Assembly: GCA_013214945.1 (NCBI GenBank)
Contig: JABSRT010000004.1
Location: forward strand, 62,001-126,000
From: Gammaproteobacteria bacterium
GTDB taxonomy: Bacteria > Pseudomonadota > Gammaproteobacteria > Enterobacterales > Psychrobiaceae
Direction: 5' to 3'
Length of the DNA stretch: 64,000 bases
Positions 48,058 to 57,143 of this stretch are shown here, piece after piece. The notes below the pieces were generated by a model that saw nothing but the letters and a program-made list of their open reading frames with translations, did no database searches and was not told the origin of the DNA. Both the position numbers and the translations under genes were made by a program. Each line of letters opens with the position of its first letter. Position 1 is the stretch's first letter.

Positions 48058-48416
48058 ATTTAGATCTTGGTCGTTGTCAATCATTGTTCACCAGCTTGCG
48101 ATGAATCTTTTTTAAACGTATTAAAATCTAATCTACTGGACGTTTATAGCATTCCAGTAATGGTAATAAAACCAGACTATTGGCCTTGGAAATGCAATAT
48201 TTTGGCTAGTTTTTGCTCGATTATTATTAAGGGAAAATACACATATCGTCCTATTTTGTCTTAAGTTTGACTTAAAATTAAGCAAAGCACTTGACAATCT
48301 TTACTCATTTGGCCATCTTTAAATCTCTTACGCGCTAAGTTCCGGCAGTAAAACTTACGCATCTATTTTAATATAGAACTAATATAAACGTAGTATCCAT
48401 TGCATTAGGAACCTTG
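48058..48416. other. Intergenic region between the Fur-linked gene and the small secreted protein
   Basis: About 360 nt with no supportable gene (a 65-codon frame at 48067-48264 has no recognisable features). It carries the promoter side of both divergent genes. No other regulatory motif was recognised. Confidence 0.4.
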
Positions 48417-48917
48417 ATGACAATATATGCTATTAAACGCCTGCACTTTACGCCAAAGTATTTAGTTTTGATGGTGTTTTGCTGGTCTTTTGTTAGTGCG
48501 AATGTCCGAGCCGATCAACCGCTTAACGACATTAACATTTCTGCTGCTCAAACTGACTATATGGCCATGAACAATACCGACCTTTCATTTTGGCTCAATC
48601 AATATATCGGAGTCGGGCTTGACCAGCGGCAATTAACCTTAGTGAATAAAGATGAAGCAGTAACAGCGACTAATTTGGTGATTGGCACCCAGGTTTATGA
48701 TCGCTTTATTGTGTCAGGAAATGCCGGACTTTTATCATGGTCAGCCAATAATAATGAATATATTTTGTCGAAACAACAGGACTCACTTTACTGGGGCCTT
48801 TCTACTCATTGGCGCTTAAATAAGCGAATTTCACTTAAGGCACAATGGCAGCAGATTGAATTTAAGAAGAAAGAGCAGAGATTACTGATGGGCATTGATG
48901 TCAAACTAAACTTCTAA
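48417..48917 (+). CDS. Hypothetical secreted or outer-membrane protein
   Basis: 166 aa from ATG at 48417, six nt after AGGA; a TTG directly upstream is less likely. The first 30 residues end with a signal peptide (LVLMVFCWSFVSANVRAD). The mature part alternates short polar and hydrophobic stretches, repeatedly W- and Q-rich (LYWGLSTHWRLNKRISLKAQWQQIEFKKKEQRLLMGIDVKLNF, quoted here only by its ends LYWGLSTHWRL and GIDVKLNF), and ends in Phe, which suits a small outer-membrane beta-barrel. I recognise no family. A 15-bp perfect hairpin lies after it. Confidence 0.65.
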   Translation: MTIYAIKRLHFTPKYLVLMVFCWSFVSANVRADQPLNDINISAAQTDYMAMNNTDLSFWLNQYIGVGLDQRQLTLVNKDEAVTATNLVIGTQVYDRFIVSGNAGLLSWSANNNEYILSKQQDSLYWGLSTHWRLNKRISLKAQWQQIEFKKKEQRLLMGIDVKLNF

Positions 48918-48936
48918 GCAGCTTGAATGATGATTT

Positions 48937-48972
48937 TCCCTATCAAGGACCTTATGTGGTCCTTGATAGGGA
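48937..48972. repeat. Perfect 15-bp inverted repeat between convergent genes
   Basis: TCCCTATCAAGGACC and GGTCCTTGATAGGGA pair exactly around the 6-nt loop TTATGT. It lies between the convergent ends of the secreted protein gene (stop 48917) and the arginase-family gene (stop 48984). There is no T-run on either side, so it is probably a strong structural terminator or RNA-stabilising hairpin. Confidence 0.7.
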
Positions 48973-48983
48973 GAGAGAGTTAG

Positions 48984-50084
48984 TTAACTCATTGCATTAA
49001 TTAATAGCGCACTAATCTCACTACCTGCCGCGAGGGTTTTCTCGCGATCGTTGCCACCGTCTTCATTGGTATTTAAAAATGGTGCAATCTCAACCATATC
49101 AGCCCCCGTTATTTTAAAGACTTTAGCCAATTCACTCAAAATAGTGACGGCTTGGCTTGGTGATAGTCCGTCGGGCTCAGGGGTGCCTGTTGCTGCTGCA
49201 TAATGAGCATCGAGTGCATCAATATCAAAACTGACGTACAGCTCTTCAATACCATTGGCCTGAAGCTTTTCAATGACTTCACTAACAACGGTTTGAGCGC
49301 CGCGTTCATTGATGTCTTTGGTCCAATACTGGCGAACACCAAAGGTTGACTCCCAATGCTCGCGCGGTTTGCCAGATGAACGGATCCCAAACTGAAATGC
49401 CATGTCGCGGCTTGGTAAATCGTCTAGGATATGGGTAACCCAAGAGCCAAAACAGATGTCGATGCCTAAACGCTCAACCAATAAATCGGTATGAGCATCA
49501 AAATGGATTAGCGCGACCTTTTTACCTTGGGCTTTTTTTGCTTTTAAGTAGCTTTTTACCAGTGGGTAACTGACTGAATGATCGCCACCAATGGCAAAAA
49601 GGTTTTTGTTTGGAAAGGTCTGATAAAAATCGTCACAGAAATCTTCGGTAATAGAAAGCGGACTTACCGGTAAACTTGAATTAGCATCGCCATAAAGCGC
49701 TTTACGACAATTGCTGATAGTCGCTTCATTGAGATATTTATCATGCAGCAGGTGAGGAATGACGCGAATGTCGCCCAGATCAAAATAATCGGTTTTAAAT
49801 TCACTCGCGATCAACGCTTGGCGTAAAAATAGTGGTCCCCAGTTGGCGCCACGTAAAATGCCACCACCGGTATCACTGCAAACACCTAACAGAGCGGGGC
49901 GGTTGTCTTGTGCCAGCTCGGTAATTTGTTGCTGCCACGCTTGCTCAACATTTTCAGTTGAACCATAAAGGTGCTTATGCAGGGACGCTTTACGTTCTTG
50001 CGCCGTATTAACCGTAAATACCCCATTGCCTGGAGGGCAAAGGCATTGATTTATTTTTGTCTGTAATTGTGACCAATTAGTCAT
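48984..50084 (-). CDS. Arginase/agmatinase/formimidoylglutamase family (ureohydrolase) protein
   Basis: 366 aa. The Mn2+-binding motifs are intact: GGDHSVSYPL, then HFDAHTDLLVERLG, then SFDIDALDAHYA. This is a binuclear manganese ureohydrolase. The extra length and N-terminus (SQLQTKINQCLCPPGNGVF, then LHKHLYGS) are not those of classical arginase or agmatinase, so the substrate (arginine, agmatine, formimidoylglutamate or another guanidino compound) cannot be named. No polyamine or histidine genes lie nearby. The ATG follows AGGAGTCCTT-like sequence. Confidence 0.85.
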   Translation of the reverse strand: MTNWSQLQTKINQCLCPPGNGVFTVNTAQERKASLHKHLYGSTENVEQAWQQQITELAQDNRPALLGVCSDTGGGILRGANWGPLFLRQALIASEFKTDYFDLGDIRVIPHLLHDKYLNEATISNCRKALYGDANSSLPVSPLSITEDFCDDFYQTFPNKNLFAIGGDHSVSYPLVKSYLKAKKAQGKKVALIHFDAHTDLLVERLGIDICFGSWVTHILDDLPSRDMAFQFGIRSSGKPREHWESTFGVRQYWTKDINERGAQTVVSEVIEKLQANGIEELYVSFDIDALDAHYAAATGTPEPDGLSPSQAVTILSELAKVFKITGADMVEIAPFLNTNEDGGNDREKTLAAGSEISALLINAMS

Positions 50085-50165
50085 AAGGACTCCTGCGAAT
50101 GTTACAAATATCGGGCTATTTAATCAGAAGTCTCAACTTTATCAAGTGTCACTCGGCCATGGCGC

Positions 50166-50202
50166 TTACTCGTAATGAATGGCTATGCGCATTTACGAGT
50201 AA
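50166..50202. repeat. 10-bp inverted repeat between the arginase-family gene and ybbP
   Basis: TTACTCGTAA and TTACGAGTAA are exact reverse complements with a 17-nt spacer. It lies 82 nt upstream of the arginase-family start and downstream of ybbP, so it may act in either context. Confidence 0.45.
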
Positions 50203-50288
50203 CTATGCAAAAGCCAGCAGATAATGGCTGCAATCGTGCCAATTGCAGCATAAAAATCAAAGTTAATTTATTTTGCTTTTTGTTAACA

Positions 50289-52826
50289 CTAGGATAAATT
50301 CCGAATCAATTGACTGGGCGATAATATCATTAACTGTCGGCAGGCTCGGGTGCCAACCAGTGCGACAAACACCGCGCCGCCAAGCGTTGCCAGCAACCAT
50401 AGGTAAGGGTGCGGCTGCCAAGTCATTTCAATGACATAGGTTTGAATTAACCATAACGCTAACTCTGTGGTTAAGCTGGCAATAAAGCCGGCTAATGCGC
50501 CCATCATCAAAAACTCTAATCTAATCGCCTGTTGCAGCAGTTTTTTACTTGCGCCTAAGGTTCGCATAATCACTAAATCTTGATGGCGCTGTTGATAACT
50601 TGCCTGAATTTGGACCAATAAAACCAATAAACAAGCGCAAACCACTAACACCATGATATACATTAGCGCGAGGGCGACATGTTCAATAATTGTCTGCAGC
50701 TTATTAATAATTCGATTAACCTTGATCACTGAGAGGGTTGGATAACTTCGCAGTAACGTATCGAGCATTGGGTGTTGGTCGCGCGGTAAATAAAATGATG
50801 ATATATAGGTTGAAGGGACGTGACCAAGTGCTGCGCGATTAAATATCAATAAAAAATTCGGGCTCATGCTGCGCCAGTTCACTTTTCGAATGCTGCTCAC
50901 GTGTGCGGTTAACTCGTCTTGTCCGATTAAAATGGTCAGCCGATCGCCAAGCGAAATCGATAAGCGTTTGGCGACGCCTTGCTCAATCGACACTAAATTC
51001 TCGGTTTCATCACCTTGCCACCATTGTCCGGCAACTAATGGATTATTGGTCGGCCTGTTGGTACGCCAAGTTAAATTCAATTCGCGACCAAAGCCTTTTC
51101 GGCCAGTGTTGTTAGCCTGAGAGTGAGGTTTGTTTTCACTGTCATAGCCACTAATTTTGTCTTGGTTGATTGCAGAAACCCGACCGCGGGTCACCGGGTA
51201 TAGATCGCTATTTTTAATCTGATGCTGCTTCATCAGAGCTTTAATTGGGCCTATTTGATCTGGGGTGATATTCGCTAAAAAATGGTTCGCACCATCACTT
51301 GGGATCTGCTTGCGCCATTCATCAACCAACTCATTGTTAAGCAAAGTAATAATTAACATCAGCATAATTGCAATTGCGATACTGGCAATCTGGCTGCTGG
51401 CTTGTAATGTTCGCTGGTGCAGCGAGCTAATGGCTAGCTGCCATGGGCTGGCGGCGTTAAATTTGCGTCGATGTAATAGGCCAATAAAAACGGCGGCCAA
51501 GACACTTAACAGCAGGCCGATGATGACAGCGACTAGCCAAATAATAAAACTGAGGGTGAAATTTTTGCTGTAGAGCCACAGCAAGCAAAATATCGCGACG
51601 GAAAAGATGACGCCGTTGAGCCAGCGGTTATTGTGACCACCGGTGAGGTCGCGTTTTATCACCCGCATAACTGGTACCTGAAACAGTTTGAGCATTGGTG
51701 TGACACTGAACATAATGGTGCAAATAAGCCCGGTTAATACACTAATCACGATGGAATTTACACTAATACCAGGTAAGTCTTGCGGTAAACTCTGGGGTAA
51801 ATAATAGCCGACTAACGCAAAGGCTGATTGCTGCAAGACATAACCTGCGATCAAGCCAATGACGATACTGCCACCAAGGATCGTTGCGAGTTGAAAGGTA
51901 AACATTTTAACGATAACTCGGTCTGGTGTGCCTAAGGTTTTTAATAACGCGACGGTGTCTAGTTGACGCTGACTATAGCTTGATGCCGTGACAAAAATAG
52001 CGGTCGCGGCGAGAATAATCCCTAATAAACTCGCTAACATTAAAAAACGACTAGCACGCTCTAGCGCATGACCCAGTGGTGATCGCTCATTTTTGATGTC
52101 TTGCCAGCTTTGGTTGCTTTGCAATGACGGTTTTATCGCCTGATAATACGACTTTAACTGGGCATCGGTGCCGCTAAATAAATAGCGATATTGTAACCTT
52201 GCGCCGGGTTGAACAATTTGGGTGGCCGCAATGTCGGCTAAATTAACAATAATGCGTGGCGCCATCGCGAAAATGTTTAAGGTTGCGTCGGGTTCAAAGG
52301 TAATAATGCCCGAGATAATAAAATCTGACTCACCAATGGCGACTAGACTGCCAATGCTAACGTCTAATTTTATCAGGATCTCAGGTGCAACCCATACTTC
52401 CCCGCGCGGTGGCGGGCCTGAAATTATGGCGCCCTGTTGCTCTAGTCTGGCGTCGGTTAACGGCTGCTGGCTAACTCGCAGTTGGCCCCGTAATGGATAA
52501 GGACCCGCAATCGCTTTGCTATTGCTTAACGTCATCTCCTGATCGCTAAAGACCACCGAGTTAAACGTTAAGTATTGGGCGTGACGCAATGCATAGTTGT
52601 CTGCTTGCTTTAATAATGATTCGGGCAGGGGATGGGCCGAGGACAATATCCGATCGGCGGCTAAAAAATCACTGCTTTTTTGGGTCAATGCTAAATTTAA
52701 GCGTTCGCCAAAACCGCTTAACGAAAATACCGAACTAACCGCCAGCACAATTGCGACTATCAAAATTGTTAATTCACCGCGTTTTAGCTGCTTTATAAGC
52801 ATTTGTTTGGCAGGTTTAAACCACAT
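50289..52826 (-). CDS. ybbP: ABC transporter permease, YbbP/FtsX-like
   Basis: 845 aa from ATG at 52826, the start that overlaps the end of ybbA by 11 nt; upstream in-frame ATGs exist but would extend further into ybbA. Two FtsX-type permease domains are visible: a first helix near the N-terminus, a large extracytoplasmic loop, three helices in the middle, then a second set near the C-terminus. This is the YbbP subunit that pairs with the ATPase YbbA. The pair is beside tesA, as in E. coli; the substrate is unknown. Confidence 0.9.
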   Translation of the reverse strand: MWFKPAKQMLIKQLKRGELTILIVAIVLAVSSVFSLSGFGERLNLALTQKSSDFLAADRILSSAHPLPESLLKQADNYALRHAQYLTFNSVVFSDQEMTLSNSKAIAGPYPLRGQLRVSQQPLTDARLEQQGAIISGPPPRGEVWVAPEILIKLDVSIGSLVAIGESDFIISGIITFEPDATLNIFAMAPRIIVNLADIAATQIVQPGARLQYRYLFSGTDAQLKSYYQAIKPSLQSNQSWQDIKNERSPLGHALERASRFLMLASLLGIILAATAIFVTASSYSQRQLDTVALLKTLGTPDRVIVKMFTFQLATILGGSIVIGLIAGYVLQQSAFALVGYYLPQSLPQDLPGISVNSIVISVLTGLICTIMFSVTPMLKLFQVPVMRVIKRDLTGGHNNRWLNGVIFSVAIFCLLWLYSKNFTLSFIIWLVAVIIGLLLSVLAAVFIGLLHRRKFNAASPWQLAISSLHQRTLQASSQIASIAIAIMLMLIITLLNNELVDEWRKQIPSDGANHFLANITPDQIGPIKALMKQHQIKNSDLYPVTRGRVSAINQDKISGYDSENKPHSQANNTGRKGFGRELNLTWRTNRPTNNPLVAGQWWQGDETENLVSIEQGVAKRLSISLGDRLTILIGQDELTAHVSSIRKVNWRSMSPNFLLIFNRAALGHVPSTYISSFYLPRDQHPMLDTLLRSYPTLSVIKVNRIINKLQTIIEHVALALMYIMVLVVCACLLVLLVQIQASYQQRHQDLVIMRTLGASKKLLQQAIRLEFLMMGALAGFIASLTTELALWLIQTYVIEMTWQPHPYLWLLATLGGAVFVALVGTRACRQLMILSPSQLIRNLS

Positions 52827-53565
52827 CGGAAAGCTCTTTTTCGGTGTTAATGATGGTGCCACAATCCATGTTTAACACACGCTGGCAATGACTGGCGAGT
52901 TTCTGATCGTGGGTGACTAATACCAAGGTGGTTAAATGCTGACGGTTTAACTTGAACATCAGTTCGCTTATCCGATGACCATTTTCACTGTCTAGATTAC
53001 CGGTCGGCTCGTCGGCGAATAATATTTTAGGCGCGGTAATAAACGCTCGTGCTACTGCTACACGTTGTTGTTCGCCACCCGACAATTGATTTGGGTAGTG
53101 ATTAGCGCGCTCGCTCAGGCCTACGTCAACAAGCAACTGCCGCGCTTTTTGCTCGGCATCGGCAATATTAGCCAGTTGCGCTGGCAGCATAATGTTCTCT
53201 AGTGCGGTTAAGGCTGGTAACAGTAAAAAAGACTGGAAAATAAAGCCGACTTTTTTTCTGCGTTCATTGGTTCGTTGCTCTTCATCTAACTGGTGCAATG
53301 GCGCGCCATCGAGGAATACTTGACCCTGGCTTGGTGAGTCTAAACCTGCGAGCAAACTTAATAAGGTCGACTTGCCGCAACCTGAGGTGCCAACGATGGC
53401 GATTGATTCCCCCCGTTTTACCGTAAATGAGATAGACTTGAGTATTTCTAATGGGGCATTATTGACCCTAACTTGCTTACTAAGGTTGTTCACTATAATG
53501 ATATTTTGTTGCTCGGCAATGGCGCGAGTGGGTGCTTGCATGCTGCTTGTAGTTCGTTCCATCAT
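52816..53565 (-). CDS. ybbA: ABC transporter ATP-binding protein YbbA
   Basis: 249 aa. Walker [10 protein letters not shown], the signature [15 protein letters not shown] and Walker [13 protein letters not shown] match the LolD/MacB-type family. The best start is uncertain: ATGs at 53565, 53562 and 53541 are in frame, and the last overlaps the divergent tesA start region. It forms an exporter-like complex with YbbP. Divergent from tesA, the classical arrangement. Confidence 0.93.
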   Translation of the reverse strand: MMERTTSSMQAPTRAIAEQQNIIIVNNLSKQVRVNNAPLEILKSISFTVKRGESIAIVGTSGCGKSTLLSLLAGLDSPSQGQVFLDGAPLHQLDEEQRTNERRKKVGFIFQSFLLLPALTALENIMLPAQLANIADAEQKARQLLVDVGLSERANHYPNQLSGGEQQRVAVARAFITAPKILFADEPTGNLDSENGHRISELMFKLNRQHLTTLVLVTHDQKLASHCQRVLNMDCGTIINTEKELSDVV

Positions 53566-54172
53566 CTGTCATACCCTAACTAAACTGTTGTTGTGTTTTT
53601 GGTTGGCATTACCGGCGCATGCCAACAATATTTTACTCTTAGGTGATAGTCTCAGTGCTAGCTATGGAATGCAAGCGAGCGAAGGCTGGGTGATGCTGGC
53701 GCAACAGCAATTAGATAATGACAATCAAGATATTAATTTAATCAATTTCAGTGTGAGTGGTGAAACAACGGCCGGTGGTCGGGTGCGTTTATCGCAGCTC
53801 TTGGCGACGCATAAAATCGACATTTTGTGGATTGAATTAGGCGGTAACGATGGACTACGGGGTTACCCGATCCGCACTATCCGTGACAACTTGCGACAAA
53901 TGATTAAATTAGCTCAAGCTCAGAAAATTAAGGTTATTTTAACTCAAATCGATATTCCACCGAATTTAGGGCGGCGTTATTTGTCGTTATTTCGAGACAT
54001 TTTCCCTACGGTAGCCAAGCAAACGCAAAGTGACTTGATGCCATTTTTTATTAAGGATGTGGTGTTAGATAAAACGTTAATGCAAGCGGATGGTATTCAC
54101 CCTAATCGAGCTGCACAGCCGATTATTGCTAAGGTAGTGGTGAAGTTTTTGACTCAGTATTTATCGAATTGA
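53540..54172 (+). CDS. tesA: Multifunctional acyl-CoA thioesterase / lysophospholipase L1
   Basis: 210 aa from ATG at 53540. A Sec signal peptide ends PAHA (cleavage about residue 28). SGNH hydrolase blocks are intact: the nucleophile S37 in GDSLS, GGND, and DGIHP with catalytic Asp and His. It is a periplasmic thioesterase and lysophospholipase. Its start overlaps the 5' end of the divergent ybbA gene by up to 26 nt, so one of the two starts may lie slightly further in. Confidence 0.93.
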   Translation: MLLVVRSIICHTLTKLLLCFWLALPAHANNILLLGDSLSASYGMQASEGWVMLAQQQLDNDNQDINLINFSVSGETTAGGRVRLSQLLATHKIDILWIELGGNDGLRGYPIRTIRDNLRQMIKLAQAQKIKVILTQIDIPPNLGRRYLSLFRDIFPTVAKQTQSDLMPFFIKDVVLDKTLMQADGIHPNRAAQPIIAKVVVKFLTQYLSN

Positions 54173-54250
54173 TGACATAACCTCAGATCTATTACGGCGG
54201 ATATAAGTTCGCGCTTATATCCGCCGCCAATAACAGGCTATCGATGGTTG

Positions 54251-55546
54251 TTACTTATACAGTGGGAACTTTTGACAAAGCTGCATAACTTGCTCAAGTA
54301 CTTGCTGCTCAACAGCGCTATTATCATCAGGATTATTCACCAGACCATCGAGCACATCACCAATCCATTGACCAATTTTTTCAAATTCTGAGTGGCCAAA
54401 ACCACGGCTGGTTCCGGCTGGTGTACCCAAGCGGATACCCGAGGTTACCATTGGCTTTTCACTGTCGAACGGAATACCATTTTTGTTACAAGTAATGCCT
54501 GCGCGTTCTAGGCTCTCTTCGGCGCGGTTGCCTTTAAGTCCTTTAGGGCGTAGGTCAACCAGCATTAAATGGGTGTCGGTGCCGCCGGTTACGATATCAC
54601 AACCACGTTGCTGCAACGTTTCAGCTAATACTCGAGCATTACTTAGTACTTGCTTGATGTAACCGTGGAACTCTGGCTCCATCGCTTCGCCCAAGGCTAC
54701 TGCTTTGGCCGCAATAACGTGCATTAATGGACCGCCTTGCAATCCTGGGAATACAGCTGAATTAATCTTTTTCGCAATATCAGGGTTATTGGTCAGGATC
54801 ATACCGCCACGAGGGCCGCGCAATGTTTTATGGGTCGTCGTAGTAACAATATCAGCATAAGGTAACGGGTTTTGGTGATGGCCTGTCGCCACTAAACCGG
54901 CAATGTGCGCCATGTCGACCATCAATAAAGCGCCGACTTCATCAGCAATCGCTCTAAATTTAGCAAAGTCTATTTGGCGCGGAATAGCAGAACCACCGGC
55001 GATAATTATTTTAGGTTGATGCTCTTTCGCCAAGGTTAATACTTGATCATAATCTACGCGCAGGTCGTCTTTTTTAACCCCGTATTGAATTGCGTTAAAC
55101 CACTTTCCTGATTGTGCTGGGCGTGCACCGTGCGTTAGGTGGCCGCCAGCATCAAGTGACATACCAAGAATAGTGTCTCCTGGTTGCAGTAACGCCAGCA
55201 TAACCGCGCCATTGGCCTGGGCACCTGAGTGTGGCTGAACATTAACAAATTGAGCATCAAACAGTTGCTTAGCACGTTCAATTGCGAGCTCTTCAACCAG
55301 ATCAACGTATTCACAACCACCGTAATAGCGACGGCCAGGATAACCTTCGGCATATTTATTGGTTAATACGGTCCCCTGAGTTTCCATCACCGCTTTGGAG
55401 ACAATATTTTCAGAAGCAATGAGTTCTATTTGACGCTCTTGGCGAGTATTTTCTAATTCGATCGCCGCTTGGACCGCACCGTCTGTTACCGCTAGGCTCG
55501 ACGAAAAAAAGTGCTCTAATTCATACGATGTATATGTGCTTTTCAT
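54251..55546 (-). CDS. glyA: Serine hydroxymethyltransferase, second copy
   Basis: 431 aa. The PLP lysine lies in [15 protein letters not shown] near residue 240. Compared with the housekeeping copy at 32558-33808 it has a different N-terminus ([20 protein letters not shown]), [10 protein letters not shown] instead of [10 protein letters not shown], and a distinct C-terminus, so it is a divergent paralogue, not a recent duplicate. It is divergent from an XRE-cupin regulator, and a dyad GTTTCC-N4-GGAAAC lies in the gap. It probably serves catabolism or uptake-linked conversion of serine or glycine. Confidence 0.93.
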   Translation of the reverse strand: MKSTYTSYELEHFFSSSLAVTDGAVQAAIELENTRQERQIELIASENIVSKAVMETQGTVLTNKYAEGYPGRRYYGGCEYVDLVEELAIERAKQLFDAQFVNVQPHSGAQANGAVMLALLQPGDTILGMSLDAGGHLTHGARPAQSGKWFNAIQYGVKKDDLRVDYDQVLTLAKEHQPKIIIAGGSAIPRQIDFAKFRAIADEVGALLMVDMAHIAGLVATGHHQNPLPYADIVTTTTHKTLRGPRGGMILTNNPDIAKKINSAVFPGLQGGPLMHVIAAKAVALGEAMEPEFHGYIKQVLSNARVLAETLQQRGCDIVTGGTDTHLMLVDLRPKGLKGNRAEESLERAGITCNKNGIPFDSEKPMVTSGIRLGTPAGTSRGFGHSEFEKIGQWIGDVLDGLVNNPDDNSAVEQQVLEQVMQLCQKFPLYK

Positions 55547-55672
55547 TATTATTATCCTTGCTCGGGGCCACTAAACCGCTTTTATTGTGCTTACACCGCT
55601 GGTTATCCCGTTGGCATTATTATCAAACCTTCAACTGTGGCATTATCAAACAGTCACGGTCTTGAATATTAA

Positions 55673-55698
55673 TACCTAAAATATTTAAATATTAGGTA
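55673..55698. repeat. AT-rich inverted repeat upstream of glyA2
   Basis: TACCTAA and TTAGGTA flank the internal palindrome ATATTTAAATAT. The dyad lies about 130 nt before the glyA2 start and is a second operator candidate. Confidence 0.45.
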
Positions 55699-55790
55699 CT
55701 CGTTTGATGTTGAATGTCGGCCAATACTTAAGCCGTGTCTATTTAACATCGTTTAAACATACCAGTCTTGGTTTCCTTGATCAACCAAAA

Positions 55791-55806
55791 GTTTCCAATA
55801 GGAAAC
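55791..55806. promoter_or_regulatory. Predicted operator GTTTCC-N4-GGAAAC, copy 1 (XRE-cupin regulator)
   Basis: A perfect 6-bp dyad with a 4-nt spacer AATA, extending to AAGTTTCC/GGAAACTT (55789-55808). It lies in the intergenic region of glyA2 and the XRE-cupin regulator. The same motif with the same spacing recurs upstream of the symporter. Confidence 0.6.
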
Positions 55807-55929
55807 TTATTGCTAGTTGGTTGCTGTTGCGCTGTCGTTATGTTAATGGTTTAGTGACATACGGCTTCTTTGCTTTCGTTGGATGTGTAACAATCTAAAG
55901 TAATTGAATTGCTTGATGGAAACGAATAA

Positions 55930-56562
55930 ATGAGTGAACAGCCTAGTACCGATACTTATCCGTCGATGACGGTGGAAAATAGTAAGCAAGAGGTTCGGCC
56001 TGTTGAGCAAATTAGTATCGGCAAACATGTTAAAGCTATTAGAACGACCAATAAATTGACCCTTGAAGAAGCGAGCAAACGCACCGGTCTGGCGCGCTCG
56101 ACTATTTCTAAAATTGAAAATGAACAGATTTCACCAACTTTTTCGGTGATGCAAAAGCTGGCTAATGGTTTAGATATCGAGCTGCCGCAACTCTTTACTA
56201 AACCTAAGCAGGTTCAGGCTACTGGCCGCAAAGACATTACCAAAAACGACGCTGGCACCCCTCATCTTACTCCAACTTATGAGCATGAATTACTGGCTGC
56301 ACAATTTAGTAATAAAAAAATGATGCCTTACAAAAGCCGAATACACGCCCGCTCATTTGATGACTTTGGCGAATGGATCCGTCATCAAGGCGAAGAGTTC
56401 TTATTGGTATTAGAAGGCGAGGTCCAGTTTCTGACTGAGTTTTACGAGCCAGTTAATTTGTGTCAGGGTGACAGTGTTTATTATGACGCGACGATGGGGC
56501 ATTTGATTGTTTCAGTAAGCGAGCAAGACGCCCATACGTTATGGGTTACTTCTAAAAATTAG
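55930..56562 (+). CDS. XRE family transcriptional regulator with C-terminal cupin domain
   Basis: 210 aa. An XRE HTH domain spans about residues 32-88 (SIGKHVKAIRTTNKLTLEEASKRTGLARSTISKIE, cited here by GLARSTISKIENEQ), followed by a cupin sensor domain (about 120-205; HQGEEFLLVLEGEVQFL, then YYDATMGHLIVSV). Such regulators sense a small metabolite through the cupin. It is divergent from glyA2 and 581 nt upstream of the amino-acid symporter, and is the likely reader of the GTTTCC-N4-GGAAA(C/T) sites. Confidence 0.9.
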   Translation: MSEQPSTDTYPSMTVENSKQEVRPVEQISIGKHVKAIRTTNKLTLEEASKRTGLARSTISKIENEQISPTFSVMQKLANGLDIELPQLFTKPKQVQATGRKDITKNDAGTPHLTPTYEHELLAAQFSNKKMMPYKSRIHARSFDDFGEWIRHQGEEFLLVLEGEVQFLTEFYEPVNLCQGDSVYYDATMGHLIVSVSEQDAHTLWVTSKN

Positions 56563-57143
56563 CCAAGAACAATATTATGAGTGCTGCCTCATGCTGCGCT
56601 CTATTGGCCTGAATTACTCCTCTCTTTCTTTTTTCGGTTGTTGTATCTCTTTGTTAAGTAATGGCTATCTAGCTAGCGTTCTTAAGCTGTGCAGGCTTAA
56701 GAAAACTCAATTTATACGCTGTTCATTGTCATACCATTGATTGATAACGCAACTTGTTCGGCTGTCAATTACGCTAAAAAAGTGTTCACTGTCCCTGCAA
56801 AAAATAGATCACTCTCATAATGCAACAGCTATTAATCAGCAGAATTATCTTTATTTAGCGCTAACTTTATTCTTAGTACGACTTATTGCTACTGACTTGG
56901 TTGAATTTAAATGCTTAAATCGATTTCCTATAACTGACTGTTATTTAAGGCTTAAAGCTGTTTCTTATGATGCCAGTAAATTCTTATTGAAAATTAAGGT
57001 TGAAATTTGTACTGTTTTTGCTTATTTTGTTTCCTATCGGAAATATTTGGCTAACATTGGGCGTTTGTTTTCGGTGTGCGTCATTAATGGTTCTTCGGTT
57101 AAGGCCGAACTCAAATAAAATATAATAATGTAATGAGGACTGT
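56563..57143. other. Leader region of the amino-acid symporter
   Basis: 581 nt between the regulator and the symporter. A 125-codon open frame (56741-57118) has no recognisable protein features and is probably chance in AT-rich DNA. The dyad GTTTCC-N4-GGAAAT lies at 57029-57044, about 100 nt before the symporter start. No glycine riboswitch pattern was found. Confidence 0.5.
57029..57044. promoter_or_regulatory. Predicted operator GTTTCC-N4-GGAAAT, copy 2
   Basis: The same half-sites and the same 4-nt spacer (TATC) as the site at 55791-55806, with one base different in the right half. It lies about 100 nt upstream of the symporter start codon. Confidence 0.55.

Larger units (their letters stand above)
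55547..55929. other. Divergent promoter region of glyA2 and the XRE-cupin regulator
   Basis: 383 nt without a supportable gene. It holds the dyad GTTTCC-N4-GGAAAC at 55791-55806 and an AT-rich inverted repeat TACCTAA...TTAGGTA at 55673-55698. A half-site GTTTCC lies at 55771-55776. Both genes must start here. Confidence 0.6.

Noticed and set aside
48067-48264. 65-codon reading frame next to the Fur box
   Set aside because: No ribosome-binding site, no family, and it overlaps the regulatory region of the divergent genes.
55704-55898. 64-codon frame in the glyA2/regulator gap
   Set aside because: It overlaps the predicted operator and has no recognisable protein features.
56741-57118. 125-codon reading frame directly upstream of the symporter
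   Set aside because: No domain or compositional signal of a protein, no ribosome-binding site, and it overlaps the predicted operator; treated as leader DNA.
56563-57143. Glycine riboswitch upstream of an AGCS symporter
   Set aside because: Such riboswitches are common in this position, but none of the conserved riboswitch core sequence was found.
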